This document shows, one piece after another, positions 16,852 to 25,119 of a DNA stretch of 64,000 nt (position 1 is its first letter; every line of letters starts with the position of its first letter). Under the pieces are notes generated by a model. The model was not told the origin of the DNA and made no database searches. It worked only from the letters and a program-made list of their open reading frames with translations. A program made the position numbers and the translations under genes. Source of the stretch: Sagittula salina (GTDB lineage Bacteria > Pseudomonadota > Alphaproteobacteria > Rhodobacterales > Rhodobacteraceae); NCBI RefSeq assembly GCF_017813235.1, contig NZ_JAGISH010000004.1:1-64000 (forward strand), given 5' to 3'.

Positions 16852-17175
16852 TCAGTGTTTCTTGAGCCCGCGGCTGGCCAGCCTGCGGGAATTGAATCGC
16901 GTGGCGCTGCGAAACGGCACCATGGCGGCCGAGGCGATGTCGGTCGGTGCCTTGCCGCGCAACATGGCCTCGGCGGCGTTGCCGTGCGCCCGCGTCATGG
17001 CGCGGCCTTTTTCGTCAACCATCTGCCATGCCTCTGTCGGCGGGATCGACCAGACCCCGGCGAACCCCATGAGCCGCATGGACATCACGCTCACCGCTTC
17101 CGCTGCCATGATCGCAACAGTTACGTTCAGGCTCACCAGTCCGGCCAGATAGTCCCAGTGGTTCACAGGTTTCAC
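16852..17175 (-). CDS. Small conserved-context protein inserted between ureB and ureC
   Basis: This 107-residue, Ala/Met-rich, mostly helical protein reads [19 protein letters not shown] near the N-terminus and ends in a strongly basic tail ([19 protein letters not shown]). There is no signal peptide or clear membrane segment. Its ATG overlaps the ureB stop by four bases and it ends 13 bases before ureC, so it is co-translated with the urease structural genes. I cannot name a function. It is not ureD, E, F, G, H, I or J. A phasin-like or polyanion-binding helical bundle is possible from composition only. Confidence 0.8.
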   Translation of the reverse strand: MKPVNHWDYLAGLVSLNVTVAIMAAEAVSVMSMRLMGFAGVWSIPPTEAWQMVDEKGRAMTRAHGNAAEAMLRGKAPTDIASAAMVPFRSATRFNSRRLASRGLKKH

Positions 17176-17477
17176 AGCGCACCCATGACCTTCTGGTTGA
17201 AGCCATAGACCTTTCGCGATCCGGACAGCGGGATCAGCGATACCTCACGCCGTTGCCCCGGTTCGAAGCGGACGGCCGTCCCGGCGGCGATATCAAGCCG
17301 CAGACCCCGCGCCGCCCCCCGGTCGAAATCCAGCGCCGGGTTTGTCTCTGCAAAATGGTAGTGGCTACCCACCTGCACCGGTCGGTCTCCGGTGTTGGCG
17401 ACCATCAGCACGGTGATTTCGCGGCCCGGGTTCAGCTCCAGATCGCCCTCGGCCGGGATCAGTTCGCCGGGGATCAT
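17172..17477 (-). CDS. ureB: Urease beta subunit UreB
   Basis: This 101-residue structural subunit packs against UreC. It begins [20 protein letters not shown] and contains [18 protein letters not shown], both diagnostic. The ATG at 17477 was chosen over upstream in-frame starts because it matches the family N-terminus and overlaps the stop of the preceding 53-residue gene by four bases. Its own stop overlaps the next small gene. Confidence 0.97.
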   Translation of the reverse strand: MIPGELIPAEGDLELNPGREITVLMVANTGDRPVQVGSHYHFAETNPALDFDRGAARGLRLDIAAGTAVRFEPGQRREVSLIPLSGSRKVYGFNQKVMGAL

Positions 17478-17635
17478 CGCTGTCTCCACGCGACCAGACC
17501 CGCCAGCGCCACCAGCACTCCGGCAAACGCCATCCAGCCCTCGGCACCATGGGGCTGCATATGCGCGCCCGCCTCGTGTGCCACGGCCTGCCCCGCGAGT
17601 GTCAGCCCGCCAAGGGCCAGAGTAACCGTCTTCAT
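17474..17635 (-). CDS. 53-residue membrane or secreted peptide inside the urease operon
   Basis: The peptide has a signal-like N-terminus ([19 protein letters not shown]), a short His/Met-bearing stretch ([11 protein letters not shown]) and one C-terminal hydrophobic helix ([17 protein letters not shown]) ending RQR. AGGAAGG precedes the ATG, and the stop overlaps the ureB ATG by four bases, which strongly supports translation. If the leader is cleaved, the His/Met segment would face the periplasm beside a membrane anchor, suggesting metal (nickel) contact. That role is inference. A much longer in-frame extension upstream runs through ureA and is rejected. Confidence 0.7.
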   Translation of the reverse strand: MKTVTLALGGLTLAGQAVAHEAGAHMQPHGAEGWMAFAGVLVALAGLVAWRQR

Positions 17636-17649
17636 CGGGAAACCTTCCT

Positions 17650-17672
17650 GCTTCTTCTTGGTCCAAATACTC
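17650..17672 (-). repeat. Dispersed intergenic motif GAGTATTT..CCAAGAAGAAGC, copy 1
   Basis: Minus-strand GAGTATTTGGACC followed by AAGAAGAAGC lies between ureA and the 53-residue gene. Related copies are at 51983-52006 and, as two facing halves, at 57901-57958. All are in short spacers next to genes. Confidence 0.5.
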
Positions 17673-17694
17673 TCTGCGACGCCCGCAATGGGCG

Positions 17695-17997
17695 TCACCG
17701 GATGGGGTTGTGCACCGTCACAAGCTTCGTCCCGTCGGGAAAGGTCGCTTCTACCTGCACCTCGTGGATCATCTCCGAAATGCCTTCCATGCATTGCTCG
17801 CGCGTGACCACTTCGGCCCCCGCCATCATCAGGTCCGCCACGGAGCGCCCGTCACGCGCGCCCTCCACCACCGTGTCGGTAATCAGCGCGATTGCCTCCG
17901 GGTGGTTCAGCTTCACACCGCGCGCCAGCCGCTTGCGCGCGACCTCGGCGGCCATGGCCACCAGAAGCTTGTCCTTTTCGCGGGGGGTCAGGTTCAT
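17695..17997 (-). CDS. ureA: Urease gamma subunit UreA
   Basis: This 100-residue structural subunit begins [22 protein letters not shown] and contains [12 protein letters not shown] and [21 protein letters not shown], matching the family end to end. It starts three bases after the ureD stop and precedes the 53-residue peptide gene. In this organism UreA, UreB and UreC are separate polypeptides rather than fused. Confidence 0.97.
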   Translation of the reverse strand: MNLTPREKDKLLVAMAAEVARKRLARGVKLNHPEAIALITDTVVEGARDGRSVADLMMAGAEVVTREQCMEGISEMIHEVQVEATFPDGTKLVTVHNPIR

Positions 17998-18000
17998 GTC

Positions 18001-18816
18001 TTACAGTCTCCAGGAAATCGGCAGCCCCTCGCCGGTCCGGTCTTCGCAAAGCCGGTCCAGCGCAGGCAAGAGGGTCTGGCGCAGGGCATAACCGTCACAG
18101 GCCAGCACCCGCGCCACCAGAACGTCCGGGCGCACCAGAGAAGCGCCCCCGGTCTCGGGCAGGAGCGCGCGCAGAGGGCGAAGCAGCCCCTCCGCCTCCG
18201 GTCCGACATACACGATGCAGGCCATCGCGCCCGCGCCCCCGCCCACCGCTGCCCGCGTCATCTGTGCCTGAAGGTCGCCCTCCATGCGCAGCGCGTCGAA
18301 ATACAACGGAGCGCCGCCGCGCCAGATCTCGATCCGGTCGCGAAAACCGACGTCCCGCAGCACCTCGCCCATGGCGTGGCGACCGAAGATCACCGGCTCA
18401 ACCAGCAGCATCCGCGCATCTGCCGCGAGGTCCGCGCGCAGCATGCGCTGCAAACGTGCGCCTTCGAACAGGATCAGTTCCTGCGGCAGCCAGTCGAACC
18501 GTGCGCCGGTCGCTGCCTCCAGCCGCGTTTCCACCCGCGCCCAACCGGACGCGGAGCGATAGGCGCGCTCGGCGGCCTGCGTGGTCAGCACCAGCCGCGA
18601 CCCGGCCCCCGCCGTTCCGTGCAGCGATAACCTGTCGCCGCCGGTCAACCCGCCGGAAGTGTTGATGACAATGGCCTCCACGCCGTCGCGGCGGCGTGGG
18701 AACAGCGCCTTCATACAACCCTGCGTGCGAAACCCGTCGATCGCCGAGACCGTGCCGCGCGCCTTCGAGGAGAGCATCAGCGCCCCCATGGCACGCGGCT
18801 GGGCCGCGGCGGTCAT
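18001..18816 (-). CDS. ureD: Urease accessory protein UreD
   Basis: This 271-residue UreD forms the scaffold that recruits UreF-UreG to apo-urease. Family segments ALFPRR, INTSGGLTGGDRL, LTTQAAERAYRS, WLPQELILFEGA and LVEPVIFGRHAMGE are present. The ATG at 18816 gives the usual N-terminal spacing (LSSKARG at about 15-21). A GTG at 18840 with GGGGAC upstream, or a TTG at 18867, would add 8-17 residues. It is the first gene of the ure operon. Confidence 0.95.
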   Translation of the reverse strand: MTAAAQPRAMGALMLSSKARGTVSAIDGFRTQGCMKALFPRRRDGVEAIVINTSGGLTGGDRLSLHGTAGAGSRLVLTTQAAERAYRSASGWARVETRLEAATGARFDWLPQELILFEGARLQRMLRADLAADARMLLVEPVIFGRHAMGEVLRDVGFRDRIEIWRGGAPLYFDALRMEGDLQAQMTRAAVGGGAGAMACIVYVGPEAEGLLRPLRALLPETGGASLVRPDVLVARVLACDGYALRQTLLPALDRLCEDRTGEGLPISWRL

Positions 18817-19217
18817 CTCTGGTCTCTGGTGTAAAGTCACGCCTGTCCCCGTTGTCGTCCTGCCCAATTCCTAGACGTCCGTCGTCGGAGCGAACAACGA
18901 TTCCCGGCAATTTCGGCCGAAATCGCGCTCAATTGCTCTTTAAATAGGCATATCGAGAAATTTACGCCCAATCTTTGGTCAAACACGGCAGGTGCGGGAT
19001 TGCGCCCCTGCATCCGTTTGACCCGACGCCAGTCTCGGGACCGTGATGTGCCTGCCCGTCACGAAGCGTCGTCCGATGAACGACCCTCACGGGTGTGTGA
19101 CGACCCCTCCGACCTCGACATCTTCGGGGCCGCCACACGGGATGCAACATAAGCTGCGGAGGAGGATCTATGCGCTTGTCAATTGTCTGGCAACAGCCCC
19201 TCCGCGAGGAGACAGCA
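18817..19217. promoter_or_regulatory. Divergent control region between ureD and urtA
   Basis: About 400 bases separate the divergent urease and urea-transport operons, so promoters for both should lie here. An AT-rich island at 18930-18970 is the best promoter candidate, but no confident -35/-10 or sigma-54 element was read. Near urtA, GCGGAGG (19156-19162) can pair with CCTCCGC (19199-19205), which would cover the ribosome-binding site of an upstream in-frame ATG at 19170. Confidence 0.35.
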
Positions 19218-20504
19218 ATGACCCGATTCACCAAACTGCTCACCGGCGCTGCCACTGTCGCCCTTATGGCGGGCGCCGCGTCTGCCGAATGCGAGAAACC
19301 GATCAAGGTCGGCGTGCTGCACTCGCTGTCGGGCACCATGGCGATTTCCGAAACCACGCTGAAGGACACCATGGAAATGCTGGTGGCCGCGCAGAACGAA
19401 AAGGGCGGCCTGCTGGATTGCCAACTGGAGGCCGTCGTGGTCGACCCGGCCTCCGACTGGCCGCTGTTTGCAGAGAAGGCCCGCGAACTGCTGACCGTAC
19501 ATGAGGTCGACGTGATCTTTGGCAACTGGACATCGGTTTCACGCAAATCGGTTCTGCCGGTGATCGAGGAACTCAACGGCCTCCTGTTCTACCCCGTGCA
19601 GTACGAAGGCGAAGAGTCGTCGAAAAACGTCTTCTATACCGGCGCCGCGCCGAACCAGCAGGCGATCCCGGCGGTGGATTACTTCCTCGAAGAACTGGGC
19701 GTCGAAAAGTTCGCCCTGCTCGGCACCGACTATGTCTATCCGCGCACTACGAACAACATTCTGGAATCCTACCTGCAATCGAAGGGCATCGCGTCCGAGG
19801 ACATCTTTGTGAACTACACGCCCTTTGGCCATTCCGACTGGGCGACCATCGTGTCGGACGTCGTGGCGCTGGGCGAAGACGGCAAGCAAGTCGGCGTGAT
19901 CAGCACGATCAACGGCGACGCCAACATCGGGTTCTACAAGGAACTGGCGGCGGCCGGCGTTTCGGCTGACGACATTCCCGTCGTGGCCTTCTCGGTCGGC
20001 GAAGAAGAGCTGTCCGGCCTGGACACCTCGAACCTGGTCGGGCATCTGGCCGCGTGGAACTACTTCATGTCCGCCGACACCCCTGCCAACGCAGAGTTCA
20101 TCGAACAGTGGCACGCCTTCATCGGTGACGACAAGCGCGTGACCAACGATCCCATGGAAGCGCATTACATCGGATTCAACATGTGGGTGAACGCCGTGAC
20201 CGAGGCGGGCACCACCGATGTGGACGCCGTGCGCTCGGCGATGTGGGGTCAGGAATACCCGAACCTGACTGGCGGCACCGCCGTGATGGGTGTGAACCAC
20301 CATCTGTCCAAGCCGGTCCTGATCGGTGAGATCCGCGCCGACGGGCAGTTCGACATCATCTCCTCGACCGATCCGGTTCCGGGCGATGCATGGACCGACT
20401 ATCTGCCCGAATCCGCGGTGCTCGAGTCGGATTGGAAAGACCTGCAGTGCGGCATGTACAACACCGAGACCAAGAGCTGCGTGCAGATCAAGTCGAACTA
20501 CTGA
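19218..20504 (+). CDS. urtA: Urea ABC transporter substrate-binding protein UrtA
   Basis: This 428-residue periplasmic receptor of the branched-chain-amino-acid type captures urea. The signal peptide LLTGAATVALMAGAASA is followed by IKVGVLHSLSGTMAISE. Family strings include IFGNWTSVSRKSVLPV, FYPVQYEGEESS and NYTPFGHSDW. ATG 19218 follows GAGGAGACAGCA and puts the signal peptide at the very N-terminus. ATG 19170, also with a strong ribosome-binding site, would add 16 residues in front of it and is less likely. It heads the urt operon beside urease. Confidence 0.96.
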   Translation: MTRFTKLLTGAATVALMAGAASAECEKPIKVGVLHSLSGTMAISETTLKDTMEMLVAAQNEKGGLLDCQLEAVVVDPASDWPLFAEKARELLTVHEVDVIFGNWTSVSRKSVLPVIEELNGLLFYPVQYEGEESSKNVFYTGAAPNQQAIPAVDYFLEELGVEKFALLGTDYVYPRTTNNILESYLQSKGIASEDIFVNYTPFGHSDWATIVSDVVALGEDGKQVGVISTINGDANIGFYKELAAAGVSADDIPVVAFSVGEEELSGLDTSNLVGHLAAWNYFMSADTPANAEFIEQWHAFIGDDKRVTNDPMEAHYIGFNMWVNAVTEAGTTDVDAVRSAMWGQEYPNLTGGTAVMGVNHHLSKPVLIGEIRADGQFDIISSTDPVPGDAWTDYLPESAVLESDWKDLQCGMYNTETKSCVQIKSNY

Positions 20505-20511
20505 CCCTTCC

Positions 20512-20541
20512 CGGCGGGCGGGGTTCGAGCCCTGTCCGCCG
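20512..20541 (+). other. Stable stem-loop between urtA and urtB
   Basis: Bases 20512-20523 pair with 20530-20541 over 12 positions (two G-U pairs) around a TTCGAG loop, eight bases after the urtA stop. There is no T-tract. Such hairpins after a binding-protein gene usually protect the upstream message and raise receptor output relative to the permease; that role is inferred. Confidence 0.6.
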
Positions 20542-20663
20542 CGATGCCACCCTGCAGGGCGGGGCCGATGGCCCATCAGCACCGCATTCGCCCTGCCGGG
20601 TGATTGCCGACGCCTTACACCGCCCTGCACGCGACGACCTCTTTTCCACATACGGGCCCAGCC

Positions 20664-22619
20664 ATGTTCCGAACCCTTCTCGCGGTTCTCCTTCTCTTTC
20701 TCGGATCGCCCTTCGCGGCCTCGGCCCAGAACAGCGCCGGGGGCGGTGACGGGAACGGTGACCTGCAAACGATCCTGCAGGCGCATCAATCCCTGATTGC
20801 CAAACCCTCCCGCTCCACTGTGGGGCCTGCGCTCGACGCGCTGAAAACCTCCGGCCTGCCCGGTGTGCCCGCCTTTCTGGAGGACTGGCAGGCCAAGAAT
20901 GTCTGGTTCGATGACACGGGCCTGTTCTACGTGGTCCGGAATAAGCAGGTGACCGACGTCACCACCCGCGAACCGCTGGGCCTCGACCTCGCGGCGCTGT
21001 CGCAGGTGAAGCCCAACGGCGGCGTGCGCAAGGCCATCGCCGAGGCATTGGTGGACTTCCAGCTTTCCGATCCCGACATCGCCCGCCGCCGCGATGCCTT
21101 GAACGCCATCGCGCGCAATCTCGATCCATCGCAGGCTGGCCCGCTCGCGGCCTCCATTGACGGTGAACCCGATGCGGGCCTGAAGCTGCGCAAGGAACGC
21201 CTGCTGAACTACCTGACCGCCCGCTACGGTCAGTCCGAGAAGGACCGCGTCGCAGCCGTCCGCGACCTCGCGGGCGACCTTTCGGTCGATGGCCGCGCCG
21301 TGCTCAGCCAGATCCTCGCCACGAAAGCCCGCATTGCGCAGACCATCCCCGAGGATGCAAACCTCGCGCGGGTGCTGAAGCCCGGCACCGACCTCGCACC
21401 CGAAGCCGCCTATGCCATGATCGCCGAGGAAGCCGACCTGCCCCCGATCCTGACCCCCGCCGCGCTGAAGACCGCGCTGGAAACGCAGGTGCAGGACGGC
21501 AGGATCGCCGACGTGTCGATCAACGCGCTTGATACCGCTGAAATACGCGAGGCCACCTATGACCGCCTCGCCGCCGCCGGGCAGTTGCCGCCCCGCGCCA
21601 CCCCCGGCGACATCGCGGCAACGCTCGCCGCCTACACCATCTTCGAAACCTACAACGAACCCTCCGCCGACATCACCGACGCCGCGCGCGCCACACAGGA
21701 GGCAGTGAATTCCCGCGTCGGCGCCAGCCAGGCCGCCGACCTCGCGCTCGATGCCATTTCACTGGCTTCCATCTACTTCCTCGCCGCCATCGGGCTTGCC
21801 ATCACCTTTGGGGTGATGGGCGTGATCAACATGGCGCATGGCGAGTTCATCATGATGGGTGCCTATACCGGTTATGTCGTGCAGCAGGTGGTCCCGAATT
21901 ACACCGTGTCGCTGATCGTCGCCCTTCCGCTGGCCTTTGCCGTCACCTTCGCCGCGGGCGTCGCGATGGAGCGCCTGGTCATCCGCCATCTCTACACCCG
22001 CCCGCTGGAAACGCTTCTGGCGACTTTCGGCATTTCCATTGCGCTGCAACAACTGGCCAAGAACATCTTCGGCACGCAGGCGCGTCCGCTGACGTCGCCG
22101 GGCTGGCTGGATGGCGCGTGGCAGATCAACGAGGTCATCGCCATCAGCTACATCCGCATTGCTATCTTTGTTCTGGCGCTCCTGTTTCTCGCGCTGCTGC
22201 TGTTCATCCTGAAACGCACACGTCTCGGGCTCGAAGTCCGCGCCGTGACGCAAAACCCCCGCATGGCGGCATCGATGGGGATCAACCCGGACAAGATCAA
22301 GATGATGACCTTCGGCCTCGGGTCCGGCATCGCGGGGATCGCGGGCGTGGCCATCGGGCTATATGCCAAGGTCACCTCCGAGATGGGCGCCGACTATATC
22401 GTGCAGAGCTTCATGACCGTGGTCGTGGGCGGTGTCGGCAACGTCTGGGGCACGCTGGCGGGCGCGACCATGATCGGCACCCTGCAAAAGGGCATCGAGT
22501 GGCTGAACCCCTCGAACACGCTGGCGGCGCAGACCTACATGATCCTCTTCATCATCCTGTTCATCCAGTTCCGGCCAAAGGGTATTGTCGCCCTCAAAGG
22601 CCGCGCAGCCGGAGACTGA
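20664..22619 (+). CDS. urtB: Urea ABC transporter permease UrtB
   Basis: This 651-residue protein has a signal peptide (TLLAVLLLFLGSPFAASA), a long periplasmic N-terminal domain of about 340 residues typical of UrtB, then a LivH-type permease with NMAHGEFIMMGAYTGYVVQQ, an EAA-like loop (TRLGLEVRAVTQNPRMAASM) and about eight membrane helices. The ATG at 20664 was chosen to put the signal peptide first; an ATG 60 bases upstream would hide it. GNAT and UrtC genes follow directly. Confidence 0.95.
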   Translation: MFRTLLAVLLLFLGSPFAASAQNSAGGGDGNGDLQTILQAHQSLIAKPSRSTVGPALDALKTSGLPGVPAFLEDWQAKNVWFDDTGLFYVVRNKQVTDVTTREPLGLDLAALSQVKPNGGVRKAIAEALVDFQLSDPDIARRRDALNAIARNLDPSQAGPLAASIDGEPDAGLKLRKERLLNYLTARYGQSEKDRVAAVRDLAGDLSVDGRAVLSQILATKARIAQTIPEDANLARVLKPGTDLAPEAAYAMIAEEADLPPILTPAALKTALETQVQDGRIADVSINALDTAEIREATYDRLAAAGQLPPRATPGDIAATLAAYTIFETYNEPSADITDAARATQEAVNSRVGASQAADLALDAISLASIYFLAAIGLAITFGVMGVINMAHGEFIMMGAYTGYVVQQVVPNYTVSLIVALPLAFAVTFAAGVAMERLVIRHLYTRPLETLLATFGISIALQQLAKNIFGTQARPLTSPGWLDGAWQINEVIAISYIRIAIFVLALLFLALLLFILKRTRLGLEVRAVTQNPRMAASMGINPDKIKMMTFGLGSGIAGIAGVAIGLYAKVTSEMGADYIVQSFMTVVVGGVGNVWGTLAGATMIGTLQKGIEWLNPSNTLAAQTYMILFIILFIQFRPKGIVALKGRAAGD

Positions 22620-22622
22620 GCC

Positions 22623-23123
22623 ATGCATCTCGACATCATTCCCGCCCCCTTTCCCGCCTTCGAAGCATTGGTGGACACCCACGTGGCATTTTGTGACGGC
22701 ACCGCGCCGGTCGAAAGCTGCCACCGCCTGCCGGTCTCTGCGCTGTTCGCGCCGGAGATCACCGTCTGGGGTGCCTTCGAAGACGGGGCGCTCATCGGCA
22801 TTGGCGCGTTGAAGCAACTCTCCGCCGCCGACGGAGAGATCAAATCCATGCACACCCTGGCCACAGCGCGCGGCAAGGGTGCGGCAAGGGCGATCCTGTG
22901 CGCCATCATCGACACCGCCCGCCAGCGCGGCCTGACCGCGCTGTGGCTGGAAACCGGCGTCCACCCGGATTTCGCCGCCGCCCGCGCGCTCTACGCGGCG
23001 CATGAGTTTGTCGAGACCGTCCCCTTTGGCGATTACGTGCCAGACCCGCACAGCACCTTCATGACACTGGATCTGCGCGCCGCCGTCCCGGACGCCGAAA
23101 CCGCCACGGAGACCCCGGCATGA
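22623..23123 (+). CDS. GNAT-family N-acetyltransferase embedded in the urt operon
   Basis: This 166-residue GNAT-fold enzyme has the acetyl-CoA-binding motif MHTLATARGKGAARAIL (Q/RxxGxG/A type) and a C-terminal ARALYAAHEFVETVPFGDY segment typical of small-molecule or protein acetyltransferases. It starts three bases after urtB and its stop overlaps the urtC ATG, so it is co-translated between the two permease genes. Acceptor substrate unknown. The standard urtABCDE order has no such gene, so it is a lineage-specific insertion that may tune urea transport or serve an unrelated task. Confidence 0.88.
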   Translation: MHLDIIPAPFPAFEALVDTHVAFCDGTAPVESCHRLPVSALFAPEITVWGAFEDGALIGIGALKQLSAADGEIKSMHTLATARGKGAARAILCAIIDTARQRGLTALWLETGVHPDFAAARALYAAHEFVETVPFGDYVPDPHSTFMTLDLRAAVPDAETATETPA

Positions 23124-24301
23124 ACCGCTCCTTCCTCGCTCGCAACCCGTCGATCCTGTGGTTTCTCGCGCTCCTCGGTCTTTTCACCCTCGTCGTGACC
23201 GTATTGTCCGAAGGCCTCGGCGTCGGGATGATCTCCACCTCCTTCGTCAAGACTCTGGGCAAGACGCTGTGCCTTTGCCTGATCGCCGTCGCTATGGACG
23301 TGGTCTGGGGCTACTGCGGCATTCTCAGCCTTGGGCATTTCGCCTTCTTCGGGATCGGCGGATACGCCATCGGCATGTGGTTGATGTACGCCCGGACCGA
23401 AACCATTGTCGAACGCAGCCTGGCCAACCAGGTCATCCCCCCCACCCCGCAAGAAGTTTCCGACGCCATCGCATCGCAGATCTTCGGCGTGGTGGGGGCC
23501 TCCGAACTGCCGTCGCTCTGGGCCTTTGCCCACTCACTGCCGCTGCAACTCCTGATGGTCGTGCTGGTGCCCGGTCTGCTGGCGCTGGTCTTTGGCTGGC
23601 TGGCTTTCCGGTCGCGCGTCACCGGCGTCTATCTGTCGATCCTGACGCAGGCCATGACGCTGGCGCTCTCGCTCTACCTCTTCCAGAACGATAGCGGGCT
23701 GCGCGGCAACAACGGCTTGTCGGGCCTCCAGAACATCCCCGGCATGGGCGACGTTCCCCAAGGCGTGTTGTCCGTCTGGTTCCTCTGGGCCTCTGCGATG
23801 GCGCTTGCTGTGGGTTACGTGCTCTTCGCCTTCGTCACCTCCGGCAAGATGGGATCGGTGATCCGCGCGATCCGGGACGATGAAGCCCGCGTGCGTTTCC
23901 TCGGCTACCACGTCGAAAGCTACAAGCTCTTCGTCTTCACCCTCACAGCGATTGTCGCAGGAATCGCGGGCGCGCTCTACTACCCGCAGGCGGGCATCGT
24001 GAACCCGGCAGAAATCGCGCCGATCGCGTCGATCTACCTCGCTGTCTGGGTCGCAATCGGCGGGCGCGGGCGGCTCTACGGCGCGGTCATGGGCACCGTC
24101 TTCGTTACCCTGCTGTCGAGCTGGTTCACTGGCGGTGGCGCGCCCGATATCGACCTCGGTTTCTATCGCATCCAGTGGACCGACTGGTGGCTGGTGCTGC
24201 TGGGCCTGGCCTTTGTCGCGGTGACGCTTTTCGCCCCGCAGGGCCTCGGCGGGCTGGTCAACAAGCTGAAAGGCGCCCGTGCCAAGGAGGCAAAAGCATG
24301 A
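23120..24301 (+). CDS. urtC: Urea ABC transporter permease UrtC
   Basis: This 393-residue LivM-type inner-membrane permease partners with UrtB. It has about ten hydrophobic helices and family strings VVWGYCGILSLGHFAFFGIGGY, NNGLSGLQNIPG and AIRDDEARVRFLGYHVESYK. Its ATG overlaps the GNAT stop and its stop overlaps the urtD start (ATGA), consistent with coupled translation. Confidence 0.95.
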   Translation: MNRSFLARNPSILWFLALLGLFTLVVTVLSEGLGVGMISTSFVKTLGKTLCLCLIAVAMDVVWGYCGILSLGHFAFFGIGGYAIGMWLMYARTETIVERSLANQVIPPTPQEVSDAIASQIFGVVGASELPSLWAFAHSLPLQLLMVVLVPGLLALVFGWLAFRSRVTGVYLSILTQAMTLALSLYLFQNDSGLRGNNGLSGLQNIPGMGDVPQGVLSVWFLWASAMALAVGYVLFAFVTSGKMGSVIRAIRDDEARVRFLGYHVESYKLFVFTLTAIVAGIAGALYYPQAGIVNPAEIAPIASIYLAVWVAIGGRGRLYGAVMGTVFVTLLSSWFTGGGAPDIDLGFYRIQWTDWWLVLLGLAFVAVTLFAPQGLGGLVNKLKGARAKEAKA

Positions 24302-25038
24302 GCACCCTTCTCGAAATGTCTGGCGTTTCCGTTTCCTTCGACGGCTTCAAGGCGATCAACAACCTCTCGTTCCAGATCGGGGAGCCTGAGCTGCGCGCCA
24401 TCATCGGGCCGAACGGCGCCGGGAAGACAACCTTCATGGACATCATCACCGGCAAGACGAAACCGGACGAAGGCCGCATCACATGGGGGGAGAAGAACAT
24501 CTCCCTTCTTGGCAAATCCGAAAGCCAGATCGCCCGCGAAGGCATCGGCCGCAAGTTCCAGAAACCCACCGTCTTCGAGGCGCAGACCGTGCGCGAAAAC
24601 CTCGCCATGGCGCTGAGGAACCCACGCGGTCCCTTCGACGTGCTCTTCTACAAGAAGACGCAGGAGGGCGCCGACCGCATCGAAGCCATAGCCGAACAGA
24701 TCGGCCTGTCGGACGCCCTGCCTCGCCTCGCGGGCGAACTCAGCCACGGTCAGAAGCAATGGTTGGAAATCGGTATGCTGCTGGCGCAGGAACCGCGCCT
24801 GCTGCTGGTGGACGAACCCGCCGCCGGGATGACCCCTGCTGAGCGCGAAAAGACCACCGAGATGCTGGTGAACGCGGCAAAGACCCGCGCGGTCGTGGTC
24901 GTCGAGCATGACATGGAGTTCATCCGTCGCCTCGGCTGCCGCGTGACCGTGCTGTGCGAGGGCGCTGTGCTCGCCGAGGGCTCTATCGATCACGTGACCT
25001 CCGACCCGCAGGTGATCGACGTGTACCTCGGGCGCTGA
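24298..25038 (+). CDS. urtD: Urea ABC transporter ATPase UrtD
   Basis: This 246-residue LivG-type ATPase has Walker A GPNGAGKTT, signature LSHGQKQW (SHGQ variant of SGGQ, usual for UrtD), Walker B LLLVDEPAAGMT and the H-loop VVVEHDMEF. The start at 24298 is set by overlap with the urtC stop; in-frame sequence further upstream lies inside urtC. It works with UrtE on the cytoplasmic face. Confidence 0.96.
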   Translation: MSTLLEMSGVSVSFDGFKAINNLSFQIGEPELRAIIGPNGAGKTTFMDIITGKTKPDEGRITWGEKNISLLGKSESQIAREGIGRKFQKPTVFEAQTVRENLAMALRNPRGPFDVLFYKKTQEGADRIEAIAEQIGLSDALPRLAGELSHGQKQWLEIGMLLAQEPRLLLVDEPAAGMTPAEREKTTEMLVNAAKTRAVVVVEHDMEFIRRLGCRVTVLCEGAVLAEGSIDHVTSDPQVIDVYLGR

Positions 25039-25119
25039 AACCATGCCCCCCGTTTATCCGCCTTCCAAGTATTCAAAGGCCACGCCGCCCACGGGCGCGC
25101 GGCCAGACAGGACAGACCC

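Noticed and set aside
20512-20541. GGGGTTCGAGCCC resembles a tRNA T-arm
   Set aside because: The loop has six bases, and no acceptor, D or anticodon arm is present around it; it is a simple hairpin.
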